64,000 nucleotides of DNA from Mesorhizobium sp. CAU 1732 (GCF_039888675.1 NZ_JBDQQR010000002.1:658001-722000); one strand, 5' to 3'. Counted from the stretch's first letter, positions 46,244 through 55,499 are shown. Numbers and translations are program-made. The notes: a model not told the origin generated them from the letters alone.

Positions 46244-46268
46244 AAAGGGGCGACCCGAAGGCCGCCCC
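46238..46268 (-). terminator. Terminator after the Bax-inhibitor-like gene
   Basis: On the minus strand GGGGCGGCC-TTCG-GGTCGCCCC is followed by TTTGCTTTT. The plus strand also has a T-run after the stem (TATTTTTG), so it may work both ways. Confidence 0.85.
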
Positions 46269-46293
46269 GTATTTTTGCTTGGTCCAGACGCTG

Positions 46294-47070
46294 CTATTCG
46301 CGGTTGCCCAGGAACTGCAGCAGGAACATGAACATGTTGATGAAGTCGAGGTAGAGACGCAGCGCGCCCATGATGGCCTTGCGGCCAGCGACGAGCGTGC
46401 CGTCGCCCTCGTAGTACATTTCCTTGATCTGCTGCGTGTCGTAGGCGGTGAGGCCGGCGAACACGAGCACGCCGATCGCCGAAATGGCGAACTGCAGCGC
46501 GGACGAGCCGATGAACATGTTGACGATCATGGCGAGGAGAAGACCCCAGACGCCCATGATCAGGAACGAGCCCATGCCGGACAGGTCACGCTTGGTCGTG
46601 TAGCCGAAGAGCGACAGCGCCAGGAAGCCGGTCGCGGTGATGAAGAAGGTCTGCACGATCGATCCGCTGGTATACACCAGGAAGATCGACGACAGCGAGA
46701 TACCCATCAGGGCGGCAAACGCCCAGAAGGTGGTCTGCGCGGCAGACAGGCTCATCTTCTCGACGCGGTACGAGAGGAAGAAAACCATGGCGAGAGGCGC
46801 GAGCATGACGACCCAGCGGAGCGGCGACGTGTACAGCAGAACGCCAAAATTCGTCAGCGAAGTGCCGTTCGGCAGCGTTGCCACGGCCGCGGACGGGTTG
46901 GTCGCGAACCACACCGTACCGAGCGCGGCAACGCCCGTGACGGCAAGGCCGAGCGCCATGATGTTGTAAACCTTGATCATATAGGCGCGGAGGCCCTGAT
47001 CGATTGCTGCATCGGCGCGCGTACCGGCGGTCGCCATGCGGCCCTGATAGTTGCGAAGGGGTTCAGCCAT
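46294..47070 (-). CDS. Bax inhibitor-1-like (YbhL/YccA) membrane protein
   Basis: A 258-residue protein with about seven transmembrane segments of the BI-1 (TMBIM) family. Blocks such as AYMIKVYNIMALGLAVTGVA, FWAFAALMGISLSSIFLVY and GLTAYDTQQIKEMYYEGDG (C-terminal Asp-containing part of the pH/Ca2+ sensor) are present. Bacterial members are Ca2+ leak channels or bind FtsH (YccA). AGAGGA lies before the ATG at 47068-47070. It has its own promoter and terminator. Confidence 0.92.
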   Translation of the reverse strand: MAEPLRNYQGRMATAGTRADAAIDQGLRAYMIKVYNIMALGLAVTGVAALGTVWFATNPSAAVATLPNGTSLTNFGVLLYTSPLRWVVMLAPLAMVFFLSYRVEKMSLSAAQTTFWAFAALMGISLSSIFLVYTSGSIVQTFFITATGFLALSLFGYTTKRDLSGMGSFLIMGVWGLLLAMIVNMFIGSSALQFAISAIGVLVFAGLTAYDTQQIKEMYYEGDGTLVAGRKAIMGALRLYLDFINMFMFLLQFLGNRE

Positions 47071-47154
47071 AAGTTCCTCTACTGCTTCTGTCCCGTCGGG
47101 TGTCGGGCATACACCCAGGCGCCGCTGGCGGGACTCCAGCATGCCTGACAGTGA

Positions 47155-47183
47155 ATATGATCATTCTTCGTGGCAAGGACAAG
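47155..47183 (-). promoter_or_regulatory. Promoter of the Bax-inhibitor-like gene
   Basis: On the minus strand CTTGTC (47178-47183) and TCATAT (47155-47160) are 17 bases apart, a strong match to the CTTGAC-17-CTATAT pattern of this order. It predicts a leader of about 78 bases. Confidence 0.6.
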
Positions 47184-47260
47184 ACCTGTTGCGACCTGCA
47201 ACGGCGCGTGAACGCGGCAAATCGTCCAATTTGGGCAATTTTTGTCCCTGATGGTTACGA

Positions 47261-47458
47261 CTAAAGCGGTTCCGAATGAGATAAAATCGCTTTTGCGCGA
47301 AACACCCCCTCCACCACTTCGTGGTTCCCCTCCCCCGCTTCGCAGGGGAGGATCCGGCGTCGCGGACGGCCGCAACCTGGATCCTCCTCCGTTTACGGGG
47401 GAGGGGAACCACGAAGTGGTGGAGGGGGTGTTTTCGCGAAAACCTGAAACGGTCTAGA
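47261..47458. repeat. RIME-like palindromic repeat, copy 2 (full length)
   Basis: A nearly perfect element. Arms of 35 bases (47302-47336 and 47397-47431) are exact inverted copies, starting ACACCCCCTCCACCACTTCG. The centre, GATCCGGCGTCGCGGACGGC onward, is shared almost exactly with copy 3 at 62259-62458, which is inverted. Flanks CTAAAGCGGTTCCGAATGAG on the left and TTTTCGCGAAAACCTGAAAC on the right also match copy 3. The right end, TCTAGA, contains the stop codon of the ABC permease gene (minus strand, 47454-47456). Confidence 0.9.
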
Positions 47459-50003
47459 GGTTGCGCAGCACCGGCGCCGCCTTGTGTCCGAGCACCCGCC
47501 ATGTGCCGATCAGGCCGAATCCGACCGTCAGGACCAGCGCGATCACCACCGTCGAAACCGCCACTTCCGGCAGGAAGACCGACGGCAGCGACATGATCCG
47601 CGAGATCACGAACCACGCCGCCACGCCGCCCGCAAGCAGCGCGAAGGTGGCGGTCGCCAGTCCGATGATCGTGTACTCGAGCGAAAAGGCACGGATCAAC
47701 GTGCCGCGCGTCGCCCCGAGCGTCTTGAGCACCACGGCATCGTGGACACGCGCCCGGTTGCCGGCGGCCAGTGCGCCCGACAGCACCAGCACGGAGGCGA
47801 TGAGCGCGACGGCAGCCGCCGCACGGATCGCGACCGCGAGCTGGGAGACGATGTCGTTGACGATCTCCAGCGCGTCCTTCACCCGCACGCTGGTGACGGC
47901 CGGGAACGCCCGCGTCACGGCATTGAGGATGCGCGCTTCCTCGGCCGTCGTGGAACCGGGATCGGACAGCGTCGCCAGCCAGGAATGCGGCGCGCCTGCG
48001 AAGGTGTTGGGCGAGAAGACCATCACGAAGTTGATGCCCATCGATTCCCACTCGACCTGCCGGAAATTCGCGATTCGCGCCGTCACGTTGCGGCCAAGCA
48101 CGTTGACCGTGATCGTGTCGCCCAGCTTGAGGCCGATCTCGCCGCCTTCTTCGGCGGCGAAGGACACGAGCGGTTCGCCGTCATAGTCGGCCGGCCACCA
48201 CTCGCCCTGCGTCAGCGTGGAGTTTTCCGGCGCGTTCTGCGCGTAGGTGATGCCGCGATCGCCGCGCAGAACCCACGCGCCTTCCGGCGGCACCTGGATA
48301 TCGCGAATGTCGACGTCGTTGAGCGCCATCACGCGCCCGCGCAGCATCGGCACGCGAATGAGCTTGCCGTCCGGCGCTTCGGTCGCGAGCAGTTCCGAGA
48401 ACGCATCGACCTCGCCGCTCTGGATATCGACGAAGAAGAAATTCGGCGCCTGTTCGGGCAGGTTGCCGGCGATCTGGCGACGCAGATTGCCGTCGATCAG
48501 CGCCAGCGTGACGAGCAGCGTCAGGCCGAGGCCGAGCGACAGGACGACCGAGGGCGTCAGCGCGCCCGGTCGATGGATGTTGCCGATCGCGAGCCGCAGC
48601 GCGGTCGAGCGCACGCGCGGCGCACGGCGCGCCAGCCACTGGACGCCGTAGCCCACCGCGCGCAGCACCAGAAATGCGAAGATCGCGGCCCCGACGAAGA
48701 TGATGGCGATGCGCCGGTCGGTCGATGTCCAGATCGCAAGGCCGGCGAGCGCGACCGCGATGCCGAACGCGCCGGCCACGTAGACAAGGCGCGGCCAGCC
48801 GCGCGCGTCGAAGCCGAGTTCGCGAAACAGCGCGGTCGCCGGCACGTCGCGGGCGCGGCCGAGCGGCAGGAGCGCGAAGGCCAGCGTGACCAGCAGCCCG
48901 AACAGTGCTGCCATGCCCAGCGCGCCGGGATAGATGCCGCCGGCGGTCGGAACGGGTAGGACCGAGGAGAGCATCGCGGTCGCCGCAGGCGGCATCAGCG
49001 CGCCGAGCACGAGGCCCGCGACGATGCCGACCGAGGCGATCGCAAGGATCTGAATCAGGTAGACCGTGAAGACGAAGCGGCCCGAGGCCCCCAGGCTCTT
49101 GAACGTCGCGATCACGCCGCGCTTGCTGTCGAGATAGGCCCGCACCGCGTTTGCGACGCCGACGCCGCCGACGACGAGCGCGGTCAGGCCGACCAGCGTC
49201 AGGAATTGCGAGAACCGCTCGACATTGGCGGACAGCGACGGTGCGGCGTTGTTGCGGCTGCGGATGCTCCAGCCGGCCTCGGGAAACTCTTCCGCCGCCC
49301 GGTCGCGAATCTGCGTCAGCGCGGCCTCATTCGACCCATCGGCGAGTTTCACCTTGTAGGAATATTCGACGAGGCTGCCGGGCTGCACGAGACCCGAGGC
49401 GCGCAATCCGTCCAGCGACACGAGCAGGCGTGGCGCGAGGCCGAAACCGTCCGAGATCGCATCCGGCTCGGAGACGACACGGGCGCGCAACTGGAAGTCG
49501 GCGTCGCCCAGACGGATCGTGTCACCGATCTCGACACCGAGGCGCGAAAAGAGGATGTCGGCCGCCGCCGCACCCTGCACGCCGTTCTCGACCGCGAAGA
49601 TCTGGTCCAGCGGCAGGTTCGGCTCGGCGGTGAATTCGCCATAGAGCGGGTAGGCGCCATCGACCGCCTTGACCTCGACCAGCGTCTGGTCCGAGCCGTC
49701 GCCAAGGCGCGCCATCGAGCGCATGCCCGCGCCCTCGGCGATATCGCCAAGCCCGGACAGGAACGCGGCTTCGCGCGCGTCTGCCTCGCGATGCGTGAAT
49801 TGGAAGCGCATATCGCCGCCAAGCAGCACCTGTCCCTGCGCCTCGACACCGCTGGTGATCGCGCGCGCCACGGAATTAACGCCGCCGATCGCCGCGACGC
49901 CCAGCGCGATGCAGGTGATGAAGATCAGGAACCCCGCCAGCCCGCCACGCATCTCGCGCAAGGCAAATCGAAGAGCGAGGCGGAAGGTGTCGGCGGTCGT
50001 CAT
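47454..50003 (-). CDS. FtsX-like ABC transporter permease (YbbP-type)
   Basis: An 849-residue permease of the MacB/FtsX fold. One N-terminal membrane helix (about 19-40) precedes a large periplasmic domain; groups of three further helices lie at about 240-370 and at the C-terminus (from about 730), with extra helices in the middle around 390-460. The start MTTADTFRLALRFALREMRG is typical. YbbAP systems are thought to act on the envelope rather than on import. The ATG at 50001-50003 fits the family; no strong ribosome binding site is seen. Its ATPase partner lies upstream, across a palindromic repeat. Confidence 0.9.
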   Translation of the reverse strand: MTTADTFRLALRFALREMRGGLAGFLIFITCIALGVAAIGGVNSVARAITSGVEAQGQVLLGGDMRFQFTHREADAREAAFLSGLGDIAEGAGMRSMARLGDGSDQTLVEVKAVDGAYPLYGEFTAEPNLPLDQIFAVENGVQGAAAADILFSRLGVEIGDTIRLGDADFQLRARVVSEPDAISDGFGLAPRLLVSLDGLRASGLVQPGSLVEYSYKVKLADGSNEAALTQIRDRAAEEFPEAGWSIRSRNNAAPSLSANVERFSQFLTLVGLTALVVGGVGVANAVRAYLDSKRGVIATFKSLGASGRFVFTVYLIQILAIASVGIVAGLVLGALMPPAATAMLSSVLPVPTAGGIYPGALGMAALFGLLVTLAFALLPLGRARDVPATALFRELGFDARGWPRLVYVAGAFGIAVALAGLAIWTSTDRRIAIIFVGAAIFAFLVLRAVGYGVQWLARRAPRVRSTALRLAIGNIHRPGALTPSVVLSLGLGLTLLVTLALIDGNLRRQIAGNLPEQAPNFFFVDIQSGEVDAFSELLATEAPDGKLIRVPMLRGRVMALNDVDIRDIQVPPEGAWVLRGDRGITYAQNAPENSTLTQGEWWPADYDGEPLVSFAAEEGGEIGLKLGDTITVNVLGRNVTARIANFRQVEWESMGINFVMVFSPNTFAGAPHSWLATLSDPGSTTAEEARILNAVTRAFPAVTSVRVKDALEIVNDIVSQLAVAIRAAAAVALIASVLVLSGALAAGNRARVHDAVVLKTLGATRGTLIRAFSLEYTIIGLATATFALLAGGVAAWFVISRIMSLPSVFLPEVAVSTVVIALVLTVGFGLIGTWRVLGHKAAPVLRNL

Positions 50004-50054
50004 CGGGCTACGCTCGCGGTGCGGGATGACACGGTGTCTGTGGCGAAGAACCCC

Positions 50055-50182
50055 CACCCTCTATCCCTCCCCACAAGGGGAAGGGAGGGCACCAGCGTCG
50101 CGAGCGATTTACCTTGCGCGGCGCTCGGAACTTTGTGACCGCGTGGGCGTCCCCCTCCCCCTTGTGGGGAGGGATAGAGGGT
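50055..50182. repeat. Palindromic repeat with 26-base perfect arms
   Basis: Left arm 50055-50080 (CACCCTCTATCCCTCCCCAC then AAGGGG) and right arm 50157-50182 are exact inverted copies, with 76 bases between them. It differs in sequence from the CCACCACTTCG family elsewhere in the window. It lies between the ATPase and permease genes of one ABC system, so it would be transcribed as a long hairpin within that unit. Confidence 0.88.
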
Positions 50183-50214
50183 GAGGGTCCGACCGAGAAA
50201 GCTCGGGTCCGCAA

Positions 50215-50913
50215 TCACGCGCGCACCGCCTGCAATTGCGGCGCAGTCTCGATCCGGCCCGACCGCATCGCGATCTGGCGCGAGCAGCGCGCCGCGAGGC
50301 TGGGATCGTGGGTGACCAGCACCAGCGTCATGCCGCGCTCGGCGGCCTTGTTGAAGAGCAAATCCGCGATCTGCTTGCCGGTCGCCTGGTCGAGATTGCC
50401 TGTCGGTTCGTCGGCAATGAGAATCTTCGGGTCCGGCGCGAGCGCCCGCGCGATCGCGACGCGCTGCTGCTCGCCGCCCGACAATTCGCCCGGATAGTGC
50501 GTCATGCGCTCCGAGAGACCCACAGCAGCAAGCTCGCGCTCGGCGATCTCGAACGCATCGCGCTTTCCCGCCAGTTCCAGCGGCACCGCCACATTTTCCA
50601 GCGCCGTCATGTTGGGGATCAGGTGGAACGACTGGAAGACGATGCCGACATTGCGGCCGCGAAAGGCGGCGATCTGGTCTTCGGTCCGGCCGGTGATCGC
50701 TTCGCCCGCGATGTGCACGTCGCCCGAATCCACGCGCTCCAGCCCGGCGAGCACCATCAGCAGCGTCGACTTGCCGGAGCCCGACGGACCGACGATGCCG
50801 GTCGCCTCGCCCGGCATGACCTCGAGGCTGACGCCCTTGAGCACGTGAACCGACGAAGCCCCCTCTCCGAGCGTCAGGGATACGTCCTTCATCTGGATGA
50901 CGGCTTCTGTCAC
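50215..50913 (-). CDS. ABC transporter ATP-binding protein (YbbA-type)
   Basis: A 232-residue ATPase of the LolD/MacB group. Walker A is G42-PSGSGKST50, the signature LSGGEQQR is at 144-151, and Walker B is ILIADEP from 164; the D-loop TGNLD follows. It partners the FtsX-like permease downstream. In many proteobacteria this pair sits divergently from a TesA-like esterase, as here, which suggests a shared link to lipid or ester release, though the substrate is not known. Confidence 0.94.
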   Translation of the reverse strand: MTEAVIQMKDVSLTLGEGASSVHVLKGVSLEVMPGEATGIVGPSGSGKSTLLMVLAGLERVDSGDVHIAGEAITGRTEDQIAAFRGRNVGIVFQSFHLIPNMTALENVAVPLELAGKRDAFEIAERELAAVGLSERMTHYPGELSGGEQQRVAIARALAPDPKILIADEPTGNLDQATGKQIADLLFNKAAERGMTLVLVTHDPSLAARCSRQIAMRSGRIETAPQLQAVRA

Positions 50914-50977
50914 GAGGCTATGTTCCTATATGGATGGAAGAGTTCGGGCGAACAGCAACGAATATGGGTTGGAAAAC

Positions 50978-51619
50978 ATGGCTTTCAAACGATTGATCAC
51001 GCTTTTGCTGGGCGCGGGAATGGGTCTTCTCGTCGCGGTGGCGTCGGCAAGCGCCGAGCCGTACCGAATCGTCGGCTTCGGCGACAGTCTGATGGCCGGA
51101 TACCAGCTTGGAGCGGGCGAATCGTTCCCCGAAAAGCTCGAAGCGGCGCTCAAGGCCAAGGGTCACGATGTCGTGATTGCCAATGCCGGCGTCTCCGGCG
51201 ACACCACGAGCGGCGGCCTGTCGCGGCTCGACTGGTCCGTGCCCGATGGCACCGACCTCGTGATCCTCGAACTCGGCGCCAACGACATGCTGCGCGGCGT
51301 GTCGCCATCGGTGACCGAAAAGAACCTCGTGACCATGATCGAAAGCCTGCAGGCGCGCGATATCGGCATCCTGCTCGCCGGCATGGTCGCCGCACCCAGC
51401 ATGGGGCAGGATTACGCCGACGCGTTCAATGCGATTTTCCCGCGCCTCGCACAGACATACGATCTCGATCTCTACCCGTTCTTTCTCGATGGCGTCGCCA
51501 CGGAGCGCGGGCTGCTGCTCGAGGACGGGATGCACCCGAACGCGGAAGGCGTCGACCGCATGGTCGAGCGCTTCGTGCCCACGATGGAGACGGTTCTGGG
51601 GGAAGTCGCCAGCCAGTGA
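50978..51619 (+). CDS. TesA-like SGNH arylesterase/lysophospholipase
   Basis: A 213-residue periplasmic SGNH hydrolase. A signal peptide covers about 1-26 (ending ASA). Catalytic blocks are FGDS37LMAGY, the glycine of NAGVSGDTT, GAND for the oxyanion hole, and D183-G-M-H186 for the rest of the triad. TesA relatives hydrolyse thioesters, aryl esters and lysophospholipids. A CTATAT box at 50926-50931 with CTTCTG upstream may be its promoter, located inside the start of the divergent ATPase gene. Confidence 0.92.
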   Translation: MAFKRLITLLLGAGMGLLVAVASASAEPYRIVGFGDSLMAGYQLGAGESFPEKLEAALKAKGHDVVIANAGVSGDTTSGGLSRLDWSVPDGTDLVILELGANDMLRGVSPSVTEKNLVTMIESLQARDIGILLAGMVAAPSMGQDYADAFNAIFPRLAQTYDLDLYPFFLDGVATERGLLLEDGMHPNAEGVDRMVERFVPTMETVLGEVASQ

Positions 51620-51734
51620 GCCGCCGCCGCTGCGATACGTTCCGTAACGGAATCGCCGCGCTGCACAAAACAACTTGCCCGGGCAGGCAAACGATGATTC
51701 GCTGAGGTTGAGTAGTCGATTCGAGGAGGTAGTA

Positions 51735-52331
51735 ATGCCGCGACTTTTCACCGCCCTCGAGATTCCGCGTGACGCCGCTCTCTCGCTTTCGCTGCTGCGG
51801 GGCGGCCTCCCCGGGGCGCGCTGGATCGACACCGAGAACTACCACCTCACCTTGCGCTTCTTCGGCGATGTCGAGGGCCATGTCGCCGACGAGATCGCCA
51901 ATGCGCTCGATCGTGTCCGCAGGCCGTCCTTCAGCCTGACGCTGTCGGGCGTCAGCGCTTTCGGCTCGAAGAAGCCGCACTCGGTCTATGCTGCCGCATC
52001 CGGCTCTCCCGATCTGTTTGCGCTCCAGGCGGAAATCGAGCGCATCTGCCAGCGCCTCGGCTTGCCCGCCGATCCGCGCAAATTCGTGCCGCATGTCACG
52101 ATCGCGCGGCTGCGCAATTCGAGCCCGCTGGATGTCGCGGGCTACCTCTCGGCGCGCGGCAACTTTTCCACCATTCCGTTCAAGGTCGGGCGTTTCGTCC
52201 TGATGTCGTCGCGCGATTCGGTCGGCGGCGGCCCTTACGTGGTCGAGGAAGCCTGGCCCCTGATGGGTGCCGAAACCGCCAACAGAGGGGTCGCGGCGGC
52301 TGCCTACGACGCCTTCCGGATCATGCGGTAG
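51735..52331 (+). CDS. thpR: RNA 2',3'-cyclic phosphodiesterase ThpR
   Basis: A 198-residue 2H phosphoesterase (formerly 2'-5' RNA ligase). Both HxTx motifs are present: H37-L-T-L and H120-V-T-I. The enzyme opens 2',3'-cyclic phosphate ends of RNA and also joins tRNA halves in vitro. A strong GAGGAGGT lies four bases before the ATG at 51735. It is the first gene of a possible unit with a tiny ORF starting seven bases after its stop. Confidence 0.93.
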   Translation: MPRLFTALEIPRDAALSLSLLRGGLPGARWIDTENYHLTLRFFGDVEGHVADEIANALDRVRRPSFSLTLSGVSAFGSKKPHSVYAAASGSPDLFALQAEIERICQRLGLPADPRKFVPHVTIARLRNSSPLDVAGYLSARGNFSTIPFKVGRFVLMSSRDSVGGGPYVVEEAWPLMGAETANRGVAAAAYDAFRIMR

Positions 52332-52338
52332 GGGCGTC

Positions 52339-52422
52339 TTGGCCAGGGAAAAGCGCGATGGCTGGACGCGCGAAGACGTCAAGCTGGCCGCCAGGATGAA
52401 CGCGTTTGCCGCGAAGGGCTGA
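52339..52422 (+). CDS. Possible 27-residue small protein
   Basis: A TTG-start ORF, seven bases after the thpR stop, with GGGG just upstream. The product would read LAREKRDGWTREDVKLAARM followed by NAFAAKG: hydrophilic, helical, basic. It could be a real coupled small protein, or the remnant C-terminus of a longer gene. I do not recognise it. Confidence 0.3.
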   Translation: MAREKRDGWTREDVKLAARMNAFAAKG

Positions 52423-52485
52423 CATGCCATCGCCCCGCATCGGATCGGTCTTGCAATCCGCCTTGCCGCCGCCCATCTCATTGCC

Positions 52486-52869
52486 ATGAAGAACCGTACG
52501 ATCGACACAGCAAAAATCGGTGAAATCCTGGCCCCGGTCGATGGCGCCGAAAACGATCGGCGCGAGCACCGGGTGCGCGAGGGCTTCTGGCGCACGACGA
52601 AGCGTGCCGCGCGGCACATTCCGTTCATGGACGAGGTGGTCGCCTCCTACTTCGCGGCAATCGATCCGAAAACGCCGCTGCGCGTGCGCGGGACGCTTTT
52701 GGCGGCGCTCGCCTATTTCGTCATGCCCGTCGATATCATCCCGGACTTCATTTTCGGACTTGGCTTCACGGATGATCTCGCGGTGTTGACCGCGGCGATC
52801 ACGGCGATCCAGGGCCACATCAAGCCGGCCCATCGCAAGGCCGCGCGCGCGGCCCTGTCCGAAAAGTAG
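52486..52869 (+). CDS. YkvA-family (DUF1232) protein
   Basis: A 127-residue protein with the DUF1232 signature YFVMPVDIIPDFIFG followed by GFTDDLAVL, which forms a short membrane-associated hairpin. The first 45 residues are charged. YkvA proteins have no assigned activity. No clear ribosome binding site is seen before the ATG. The 275 bases after it show no further gene; an imperfect TTCACC/GGTGAA repeat near 53038 lies upstream of ialB. Confidence 0.85.
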   Translation: MKNRTIDTAKIGEILAPVDGAENDRREHRVREGFWRTTKRAARHIPFMDEVVASYFAAIDPKTPLRVRGTLLAALAYFVMPVDIIPDFIFGLGFTDDLAVLTAAITAIQGHIKPAHRKAARAALSEK

Positions 52870-53144
52870 ACGCGCCCGCTACGGTTTTCGAAACCGCCCT
52901 CTCGTTTCAGTCAAACTCTCGCCTTTTTTGCCCTCTTCAACGGCGTGGAAGGGACGATGCCGTCGTCTTCCCCGGGCGCGCAACAGCCCAGGCTGGGTGA
53001 CGGGGGGTGGCAAAGCGGCGGGCGTGAATTGTATCGGTTCACCCTTTGGTAACCCTGATTAAATTAAGGTGAAGCGAATGGCACCTGAATTGGGACCAGT
53101 TCGATCACCCGTACACGACCACGGACAGGGATAACGCTATCAAA

Positions 53145-53648
53145 ATGCGCGGAACCATTTCGACCGTCACCTGCCTCGCAATGCTCGCGTTCGCCTCGCC
53201 TGCGCTCGCGCAGTCGGCGACCAAGATCGGCCAGCATAATGCATGGGGCACCTACTCATACGCGGCCAACAACGGCAAAGTCTGCTATGTGCTGACCGTG
53301 CCCACCGACAAGCAGCCGCCCAGCCTCAATCACGGCGACATCTTCTTCTTCGTCAGCCAGAAGCCGGGTCAGGCCTCGTCCTACGAGCCCCAGTTCATCG
53401 CATCCTACGATTTCCAGACGAATTCCAAGGTGCAGGTGAGCGTGGGCGACCGCTCGTTCTCGATGTTCACCCGTGGCAAGTCCGCGTGGATGGAGAACGC
53501 AGCCGACGAGCCACAACTGCTTGCGGCCATGCGCGCCGGCGCGGACATGCGCATTCAGGCGAAGTCCGGCCGCGGCAACGACACCAGCTACGTGTTCTCG
53601 CTTCGCGGCATCACCGCGGCGCTGAACTCGATCCAGACCTGCCAGTAA
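53145..53648 (+). CDS. Invasion-associated locus B (IalB) family protein
   Basis: A 167-residue secreted protein. The signal peptide is about 1-22 (ending ALA). Family blocks are WGTYSYAANNGKVCYVLTVP and DIFFFVSQKPG in the first half, and GAMR-like ADMRIQAKSGRGNDTSYVFS with SLRGITAAL near the end; two cysteines (CYVL and the C-terminal TCQ) may pair. IalB was named for erythrocyte invasion in Bartonella, but the family is general in rhizobia, where its role is unknown. It lies upstream of rlmN, with a terminator between them. Confidence 0.9.
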   Translation: MRGTISTVTCLAMLAFASPALAQSATKIGQHNAWGTYSYAANNGKVCYVLTVPTDKQPPSLNHGDIFFFVSQKPGQASSYEPQFIASYDFQTNSKVQVSVGDRSFSMFTRGKSAWMENAADEPQLLAAMRAGADMRIQAKSGRGNDTSYVFSLRGITAALNSIQTCQ

Positions 53649-53680
53649 GGTCTTTCGCGCACCAACTGCGCAACAATCGC

Positions 53681-53710
53681 AAAGAGGCCGGGTTCAGTCC
53701 GGCCTTTTTG
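53681..53710 (+). terminator. Intrinsic terminator after the IalB-family gene
   Basis: AGGCCGG-GTTCAGT-CCGGCCT forms a seven-pair GC-rich stem, extended by flanking GCAAA/TTTGC, with TTTTT after it. Confidence 0.9.
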
Positions 53711-53810
53711 CAATTCAGCCACATGCGTCAGACCGTGACGCGGCGTCCAAGGTCTGCTATGTGCCTGCAAAACTGGCGCGCGGCGATGACCGCACCTATC
53801 TTTCCCGACC

Positions 53811-55043
53811 ATGACCCTATCGATCGATTTCAGTATCCCCGAAACGCGCGCCGCTCTTGGCGCCCGCGCCCGTGCGCCCGAAAAGCTGTCCCTCATCGGC
53901 ATGAGCCGCGACGAGATGGCCGACGCGCTGGGCGTAGCGGGCGTGCCCGAGCGCCAGCGCCGCATGCGCGTCCAGCAGCTCTGGCACTGGCTCTATGTGC
54001 GCGGCGTGTCCGACTTCTCGCAGATGTTCAACGTCTCGAAGGATTTGCGAGCGGCACTCGATCAACATTTCACGATCGCACGGCCGGAAATCGTCGAGGA
54101 GCAGATTTCCAATGACGGCACCCGCAAGTGGCTGTTCCGCTTCCCGCCGCGCGGCGCGGGCCGGCCCGTCGAGATCGAAACCGTCTACATTCCCGAGGAG
54201 GGGCGCGGCACGCTCTGCATCTCGAGCCAGGTCGGCTGCACGCTGACCTGCTCGTTCTGCCACACCGGCACGCAGAAGCTCGTCCGCAACCTGACTGCCG
54301 AGGAAATCCTCACCCAGTTGATGACGGCCCGCGACCGGCTCGGCGATTTTCCCGATCGCGACACGCCCGACGGCGCGATCGTTCCCGCCGAAGGCCGCAG
54401 GATCACCAACATCGTCATGATGGGCATGGGTGAGCCGCTCTACAATTTCGAAGAGGTCAAGAAGGCCCTGCTGATCGCCTCCGACGGCGACGGGCTTTCG
54501 CTGTCCAAGCGCCGCATAACGCTGTCCACTTCGGGCGTCGTGCCGGAAATCTTCCGCACCGGCGACGAGATCGGCGTGATGCTGGCGATCTCGCTCCATG
54601 CCGTGCGCGACGATCTGCGCGACATGCTGGTGCCGATCAACAAGAAATATCCGCTGAAAGAGTTGATCGACGCCTGCCGCAACTATCCCGGCCTGTCCAA
54701 CGCCCGGCGCATCACCTTCGAATATGTGATGCTCAAGGACGTCAACGATTCGATCGCCGACGCCAAGGACCTCGTCCGGCTGCTCAAGGGCGTGCCGGCC
54801 AAGATCAACCTGATCCCGTTCAATCCGTGGCCGGGGACGAACTACCAGTGCTCCGACTGGGAAACGATCGAGAAGTTCGCCGACTACATCAACCAGGCTG
54901 GCTACGCGTCACCGATCCGCACCCCGCGCGGGCGCGACATCCTGGCCGCCTGCGGCCAGCTCAAGTCGGATTCCGAGCGCATGCGCAAGACCGACCGCCT
55001 GGCGCTCGAGGCGATGATGATCGCAGGACACGGCGAGGCGTGA
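53811..55043 (+). CDS. rlmN: Dual-specificity RNA methyltransferase RlmN
   Basis: A radical-SAM enzyme of 410 residues that methylates C2 of A2503 in 23S rRNA and A37 of some tRNAs. The 4Fe-4S cluster cysteines are C143, C147 and C150 in CTLTCSFC. The SAM-binding block is [14 protein letters not shown], and the methyl-carrying cysteine is in DILAACGQL near the C-terminus. Length is typical of the alphaproteobacterial form. The stop overlaps the next gene by GTGA. Confidence 0.96.
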   Translation: MTLSIDFSIPETRAALGARARAPEKLSLIGMSRDEMADALGVAGVPERQRRMRVQQLWHWLYVRGVSDFSQMFNVSKDLRAALDQHFTIARPEIVEEQISNDGTRKWLFRFPPRGAGRPVEIETVYIPEEGRGTLCISSQVGCTLTCSFCHTGTQKLVRNLTAEEILTQLMTARDRLGDFPDRDTPDGAIVPAEGRRITNIVMMGMGEPLYNFEEVKKALLIASDGDGLSLSKRRITLSTSGVVPEIFRTGDEIGVMLAISLHAVRDDLRDMLVPINKKYPLKELIDACRNYPGLSNARRITFEYVMLKDVNDSIADAKDLVRLLKGVPAKINLIPFNPWPGTNYQCSDWETIEKFADYINQAGYASPIRTPRGRDILAACGQLKSDSERMRKTDRLALEAMMIAGHGEA

Positions 55044-55495
55044 GCCGCCTCTTCGTCTATCTCGGACGGCTTTCCGCTATCGTTCTTGGATACATCTGCG
55101 CGTCACTCGCCGCGAGCGCTTTCCTGCACGTGCTGATTCTGGGCGGGCAAAGCTGGAGCGCCGAAGAAACGCCCTATGTGCTCGCCGGCTCCGCGTTTGT
55201 ATCCGTGCCGTTCGTCGCGCTCTTCGTGTCCTATTTCGCCTTCATGCCGACGATCCCGGTGCTGATCGTCGCCGAATATCTCGGCCGTCGTGACTGGCTC
55301 TTCTTCACGCTCGCCGGTGGCGTGATCAGCCTTGCGATGCTGTTTCTCTATCGCTTTGGCGTGGAGACGAACAATGGTCTCGATATCCCCACGCTCGCAG
55401 CCGGGCTCGGAGCGACAGGCATGGTGGGCGGCATCGTCTACTGGCTGGTCGCCGGGCGGACGTCAGGCATGTGGCTGGAAGAAGCCTCGCGTTGA
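55040..55495 (+). CDS. Four-helix integral membrane protein of unknown function
   Basis: A 151-residue protein with about four transmembrane helices (approximately 8-33, 45-75, 87-107 and 122-140). I assign the start to the GTG at 55040 because it overlaps the rlmN stop (GTGA) and gives a clean first helix. No family is certain; proteins of this kind follow rlmN in several rhizobia as I recall. It converges with the second LysE gene four bases downstream. Confidence 0.75.
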   Translation: MSRLFVYLGRLSAIVLGYICASLAASAFLHVLILGGQSWSAEETPYVLAGSAFVSVPFVALFVSYFAFMPTIPVLIVAEYLGRRDWLFFTLAGGVISLAMLFLYRFGVETNNGLDIPTLAAGLGATGMVGGIVYWLVAGRTSGMWLEEASR

Positions 55496-55499
55496 ATGT

